Source of the DNA: Myxococcales bacterium
GTDB lineage: Bacteria > Myxococcota_A > Polyangia > Polyangiales > Polyangiaceae
Assembly: GCA_025359105.1 (NCBI GenBank)
Contig: JANYHK010000086.1
Span: 1 to 64,000, forward strand
DNA length: 64,000 nucleotides
Reading direction: 5' to 3'
Shown: one piece after another, positions 60,822 through 64,000 of the stretch
How positions within the stretch are numbered: the stretch's first letter is position 1
Layout: the number at the start of each line of letters is the position of its first letter
Made by a program: the position numbers and the translations under genes
The notes under the pieces: generated by a model
What the model was told of the DNA's origin: nothing
Seen by the model: only the letters and a program-made list of their open reading frames with translations
Databases searched by the model: none

Positions 60822-61330
60822 CGGGGAAGAGCGTCATCGCGACGGCGGCCGCGCTCGCCCTCGCGTCGTGGACGGCAGCGGCCGCCGCCCAGGAGCTCGT
60901 GCTCGGCGCGAACGTGGGCGGCGCGTCGGGCGTCGAAGGCGGCGACCCCGGCGGCGGAGAGATGCGCTTTCGTCGTGCGAGGTCGCGCGTCGTGGGACAG
61001 CTCGAATTGCGCATCGACGACGACAAGAAGAACGGGATGGGCCTCGTGGTCTTCGCCGAGGTCGAGCCAGCCGCGTCGATCGGCGGCAGTGTGCGGTACC
61101 TGCGGTGGCTGAGCACCGGGACCTACCTCTTCGCCGGGGTCACGGGCGTCGGTGCCCCGCGCACGCTGTTCGGCGGCGAGCTCGGCGCGCAGTTTCACGT
61201 CTCGATGGGGGACACGGTCGGGCTGTTCGTCGAACCGTCGTTCGCCGCGCTTCCGCTGGGGACCGATTTGCCGCAAGACCACCTCCTCGTCTGGGGACTT
61301 CTCACGCTGGGGATCCATGCGAACCTCTGA
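60818..61330 (+). CDS. Unidentified secreted beta-rich protein in the flagellar block
   Basis: A 170-residue protein with a signal peptide (about 1-25, ending AAAAAQ). The mature chain alternates in short amphipathic strands (VVGQLELRIDDD, GMGLVVFAEVEP, YLFAGVTGVG, FHVSMGDTVGLFVEP, LLTLGIHANL), suggesting a small outer-membrane barrel or beta-sandwich. The start overlaps the motB stop by four bases, and the end overlaps the next lipoprotein gene by 14. I do not know a standard flagellar gene of this kind here; a lineage-specific stator or outer-ring accessory is possible. Confidence 0.65.
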   Translation: MTGKSVIATAAALALASWTAAAAAQELVLGANVGGASGVEGGDPGGGEMRFRRARSRVVGQLELRIDDDKKNGMGLVVFAEVEPAASIGGSVRYLRWLSTGTYLFAGVTGVGAPRTLFGGELGAQFHVSMGDTVGLFVEPSFAALPLGTDLPQDHLLVWGLLTLGIHANL

Positions 61331-61700
61331 TCTCGTCGCGCTCGCCGTTGCGCTCCTGGTCCCCGCCGTCTGCGCGACCGGCTGCATCGACGGCTCGACC
61401 TGCCTGCGCAACTCGGATTGCCCGGCCGCCGACATCTGCTCCATCGGCGCCTGCATCCTCGCGCCCATCGACAACGGCGAGGGCGGGACCGACGAGGCCG
61501 GCGCCGAAGCGGGCCCCTTGCCCGACGCGGGCACGCCCGCTGGCCGCGACTCCGGCGTCGACGCGACGCTCTCGGACGCCGGCGGCGACGCGGACGCCGC
61601 GACGGGCACGGGCGACTCCGGCGACTCCGGCGCGACTGCCGACGACGCAACGGCCTTCGACGCGAGCACCGACGACGCCTCCGACGCCGCGCCGGAGTGA
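61317..61700 (+). CDS. Small Asp/Ala-rich lipoprotein in the flagellar block
   Basis: A 127-residue protein: signal sequence ending CATGC (near residue 23), a compact cysteine-rich segment (DGSTCLRNSDCPAADICSIGACIL, by its ends), then about 75 residues of Asp, Ala, Gly, Ser and Thr without hydrophobic core. Cysteine clusters of this form occur in many myxobacterial surface lipoproteins. It overlaps the upstream gene by 14 bases and ends 50 bases before flgG. Function unknown. Confidence 0.62.
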   Translation: MRTSDLVALAVALLVPAVCATGCIDGSTCLRNSDCPAADICSIGACILAPIDNGEGGTDEAGAEAGPLPDAGTPAGRDSGVDATLSDAGGDADAATGTGDSGDSGATADDATAFDASTDDASDAAPE

Positions 61701-61703
61701 GCG

Positions 61704-61719
61704 CGGCACGCAGCGTGCA
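61704..61719 (+). promoter_or_regulatory. Sigma-54-like promoter for flgG
   Basis: CGGCACGCAGCGTGCA has GG and GC ten bases apart and a GGCACG match to the -24 box. It is the same variant form seen before flgB. The predicted start near 61730 is followed by AGGAG and the flgG ATG at 61750. Confidence 0.55.
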
Positions 61720-61749
61720 CTTCGGTACGAAGTAACCAGGAGACCGAAG

Positions 61750-62535
61750 ATGTTCCGCTCGCTCGACATCGCCGCAACGGGAATGGCCGCGCAGGAATCG
61801 CAGCTCGACGCGATCTCCAACAACCTCGCGAACGCGAACACCGTCGGCTACAAGAAGATGCGCGCCGATTTTCAGGACCACATCTACCAGACGGTGCAGG
61901 CCTCGGGCGCGCAGACGAGCAGTACGACGCAGTCGCCGACGGGTCTGCAAGTTGGCAGCGGCGTCAGGATGGTGGCGACGACGCGCCACTACACCCAAGG
62001 TGCGTTGACGACGACGGGCAACCCGCTCGACGTCGCGATCGAGGGCAACGGCTTCTTCGTCGTACAGCAGCCCGACGGTACCCCCGCCTACACGCGCGCC
62101 GGCACGCTGAAGACCGACGCGCAGGGGCGCCTGGTGACGGCCGAGGGCATGCCGATCGAGCCTGCGATCACGATCCCGCCCGACGCGGTCGGTGTGTCGA
62201 TTGGCTCGGAGGGCCAGGTGTCGGTCTCGATCAAGGGGCGCGCGGCGCCCACGCAGGTCGGGCAGATCACGATCGCGAACTTCGTGAACCCGGCGGGCCT
62301 CTCGGCGCTCGGCCACAGCTTGCTGCAGGCCACGTCGGCGAGCGGGGATCCGCAGGTCGGCAACCCCGGCACCGACGGACGCGGCACGCTCCTCCAGAAC
62401 ACGGTGGAGCAGTCGAACGTCGAGGTCGTCCAGGAGATGATCGGCCTCATCAGCGCGCAACGCACGTACGACGTCAACTCGAAGGTCGTGGCCGCCGCGG
62501 ACGAGATGCTCCGCAGCGCGACGCAGATGCGGTAA
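61750..62535 (+). CDS. flgG: Flagellar distal rod protein FlgG
   Basis: A 261-residue rod protein with LDIAATGMAAQESQLDAISNNLANANTVGYKKMRADF (ends quoted), NPLDVAIEGNGFFVVQQPDG and the C-terminal QSNVEVVQEMIGLISAQRTYDVNSKVV heptad helix (ends quoted), all classic FlgG. It precedes flgA and flgH, the P-ring chaperone and L-ring genes. Confidence 0.95.
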   Translation: MFRSLDIAATGMAAQESQLDAISNNLANANTVGYKKMRADFQDHIYQTVQASGAQTSSTTQSPTGLQVGSGVRMVATTRHYTQGALTTTGNPLDVAIEGNGFFVVQQPDGTPAYTRAGTLKTDAQGRLVTAEGMPIEPAITIPPDAVGVSIGSEGQVSVSIKGRAAPTQVGQITIANFVNPAGLSALGHSLLQATSASGDPQVGNPGTDGRGTLLQNTVEQSNVEVVQEMIGLISAQRTYDVNSKVVAAADEMLRSATQMR

Positions 62536-62539
62536 CGCC

Positions 62540-63292
62540 ATGACGAAAGCTCGCCTCTCGTCCGTCGCCTCCGCCTTCGCGCTCGCGCTCGTCCTCGCCG
62601 CTTCGCTCGGCGTCGCCGACGATGCCCGTATCGTATCGCGCTCGCGCCTCAAGCTGGCCGATCTGGTCCACGCCGAAGGCGACCTCGGCGCCGTCGACCT
62701 CGGCCCCGCGCCACCTCCCGGCGCCAGCCGCCTCGTCGCGCGCGCCGAGATCGAGGAGCACGTCCGCGCCGCGGGGCTCGATCCCAAGCGCGTCAAGCTC
62801 CCGCCGAGCATCCGCGTCACGGGTGCGTCGATGCGCTTCTCGCCGGAGAAGCTCGCCAAGGCAGCGACGCCGGCGATCGAGAAGGCCCTCCCCGCCGGCG
62901 TCACGCTCACGCGCGTCGACCCGTCGAACGAGCTCGTCACGCACCCCGGCACCACCGTTCGCTCCGCCAGCGTGCCCAAGCTTCCGCGTCAGAAGGGGCC
63001 GAGCCTGTCCTCGGCCATGCTCGAGCTCGTGACCGACGACGGCCTCGTGACGAAGGTGCCGGTCGCGATCTCGGTCGAGATCAGCGAGGCGGCGGCGCAC
63101 GCCGACGTGCCGCGCGGCGGCCGGCTCGAGGTCATCTACGAGCGCGGCTCGATCAAGATCGCGACGACCGGCGTAGCGCTGGCGGACGCGGACGTCGGCG
63201 AGACGACGCAGATGAGCCTCGTCGCCACCGGCCGGATCGTCCGCGCGAAGGTGCTCACGCGCGAACGCGCGGAGATCCAGGAGCCGCGATGA
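62540..63292 (+). CDS. flgA: P-ring assembly chaperone FlgA
   Basis: A 250-residue periplasmic protein with a signal peptide (about 1-26). The C-terminal SAF-type domain carries VPRGGRLEVIYERGSIKIATTGVALADADVGE and VRAKVLTRERAEI, the FlgA signature (ends quoted). The N-terminal part is poorly conserved, as usual. It overlaps flgH by four bases. Confidence 0.88.
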   Translation: MTKARLSSVASAFALALVLAASLGVADDARIVSRSRLKLADLVHAEGDLGAVDLGPAPPPGASRLVARAEIEEHVRAAGLDPKRVKLPPSIRVTGASMRFSPEKLAKAATPAIEKALPAGVTLTRVDPSNELVTHPGTTVRSASVPKLPRQKGPSLSSAMLELVTDDGLVTKVPVAISVEISEAAAHADVPRGGRLEVIYERGSIKIATTGVALADADVGETTQMSLVATGRIVRAKVLTRERAEIQEPR

Positions 63293-63987
63293 AGCGCGCC
63301 CTCTCCCTCGTCATCGTCCTCGGCCTCGCCTCGATCGCCTGCGGGCCGGCCCACATCAAACCCTTCACCGCGAAGAACCGCGTGTACACGCCGGGCAAGT
63401 ACGCCATCTCGCAGGCCGACGCGAAGCCCCAAACGGGCTCGCTCTTCAGCGAGGCCGGCACGGGCATGCTGCAGGACACCCGCGCCATCCGCGCCGGCGA
63501 CATCGTGATGATCAACATCGACGAGACGACGAACGCCGAAGGTGGCGCGAACACCACGACGACCAAGAACGACAAGCGCGACACGAGCGTGACCGCTCTG
63601 CTCGGGCTCGTGCCGGCGATCAAGAAGGCGCACCCGGACATCGACCCCGCGCAGCTCATCGCCCTCGCCGCGAGCGCGGACTTCGCGGGCGACGGCAAGA
63701 CGAGCCGCAACGGCCACCTCCACGGCAGCCTCGCGGTGCGGGTCCGCGAGCAGATGCCCAACGGCGACCTCTACATCGAAGGAACCAAGGTCGTCATGAT
63801 CAACACCGAGGAGTACCACCTGTACATCTCCGGAATCGTCCGCTCGGCGGACATCGCGCGCGACAACTCCGTTCTCTCGAGTCGCATCGCCGACGCGCAA
63901 GTGGAGTTCACCGGACGCGGCGATCTGGCCGACACGACCGAGAAGGGCTGGCTCGCGAAGATCCTCGACAAGGTGAGCCCATTTTGA
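63289..63987 (+). CDS. flgH: Flagellar L-ring lipoprotein FlgH
   Basis: A 232-residue outer-membrane lipoprotein (LASIAC, Cys18). It contains GSLFSEAGTGML, DTRAIRAGDIVMINIDETTNAEG and, near the end, GDLYIEGTKVVMINTEEYHLYISGIVRSADI (ends quoted), which are the FlgH motifs. The L-ring lets the rod pass the outer membrane. The final TGA shares a base with the next start codon. Confidence 0.93.
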   Translation: MKRALSLVIVLGLASIACGPAHIKPFTAKNRVYTPGKYAISQADAKPQTGSLFSEAGTGMLQDTRAIRAGDIVMINIDETTNAEGGANTTTTKNDKRDTSVTALLGLVPAIKKAHPDIDPAQLIALAASADFAGDGKTSRNGHLHGSLAVRVREQMPNGDLYIEGTKVVMINTEEYHLYISGIVRSADIARDNSVLSSRIADAQVEFTGRGDLADTTEKGWLAKILDKVSPF

Positions 63988-64000
63988 TGAAGCGTCGCTC
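63987..64000 (+). CDS. Start of next flagellar gene, probably flgI (partial)
   Basis: An ATG at 63987 overlaps the flgH stop by one base (TGATG) and begins Met-Lys-Arg-Arg, as a signal peptide would, before the window ends. In most bacteria flgI, the P-ring gene, follows flgH; the identity is inference from order alone. Confidence 0.45.

Overview
The window is a GC-rich (roughly 70% by eye) bacterial chromosome segment with dense, mostly co-oriented genes. No rRNA, tRNA, insertion sequence, prophage or CRISPR array was seen. Several features point to Myxococcota, most likely a Polyangia-type lineage: many lipoproteins with Gly/Ser- or Asp/Ala-rich linkers after the lipobox, AgmX/PglI-like C-terminal domains, sigma-54 activators without receiver domains, PATAN (DUF4388) domains, and secreted single-domain enzymes. 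The complete-looking flagellar gene set is notable, because many myxobacteria lack flagella. The taxonomic call is inference from gene style, not from a marker gene.

Positions 1-37340 are a mixed housekeeping and accessory region. It opens with the 3' end of arsJ, an NtrC-type response regulator, a lipoprotein and the soluble transhydrogenase sthA. A minus-strand run follows: a PLP-dependent dehydratase, uridine kinase and a multidomain MshEN/HD/pseudo-receiver/PATAN protein. Next come a pair of broken genes, an esterase and a Uma2 protein. The haem operon (unknown gene, hemX/ccsA-like, hemA, hemC) is followed by a ferredoxin-NADP reductase-like gene, a YbgF/LysM envelope pair and pssA. The rest includes a potassium channel, a TIGR01777 epimerase, an SspB-like ClpXP adaptor, a ferritin-like protein, an SDR, a secreted metzincin, an amidohydrolase lipoprotein and a copper monooxygenase/cytochrome lipoprotein. 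The region ends with a divergent pair: a receiver-less sigma-54 activator and a hybrid sensor kinase that has lost its phospho-acceptor histidine.

Positions 37443-64000 are a flagellar locus in two divergent blocks. The minus-strand block runs from flgB (57337) down to fliW (37443) in the order flgB-flgC-fliE-F-G-H-I-J-K-flgD-flgE-fliL-M-N-O-P-Q-R-flhB-flhA-flhF-fliA-flgF-fliW, with many 4-base start/stop overlaps. The plus-strand block is a sigma-54 activator, flbD, motA, motB, two unidentified envelope proteins, flgG, flgA, flgH and the first codons of the next gene (probably flgI). Filament, cap, hook-filament junction, flhG, csrA and flgM genes are not in the window.

The intergenic region 57338-57622 holds two divergent sigma-54-like promoters (GG-N10-GC) with a perfect 24-base palindrome almost exactly midway, which looks like a shared enhancer site. 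Similar promoters precede flbD and flgG. Together with the receiver-less activators and the histidine-less kinase, this suggests a sigma-54 flagellar hierarchy that may not use ordinary His-Asp phosphotransfer. That is the most promising observation in the window.
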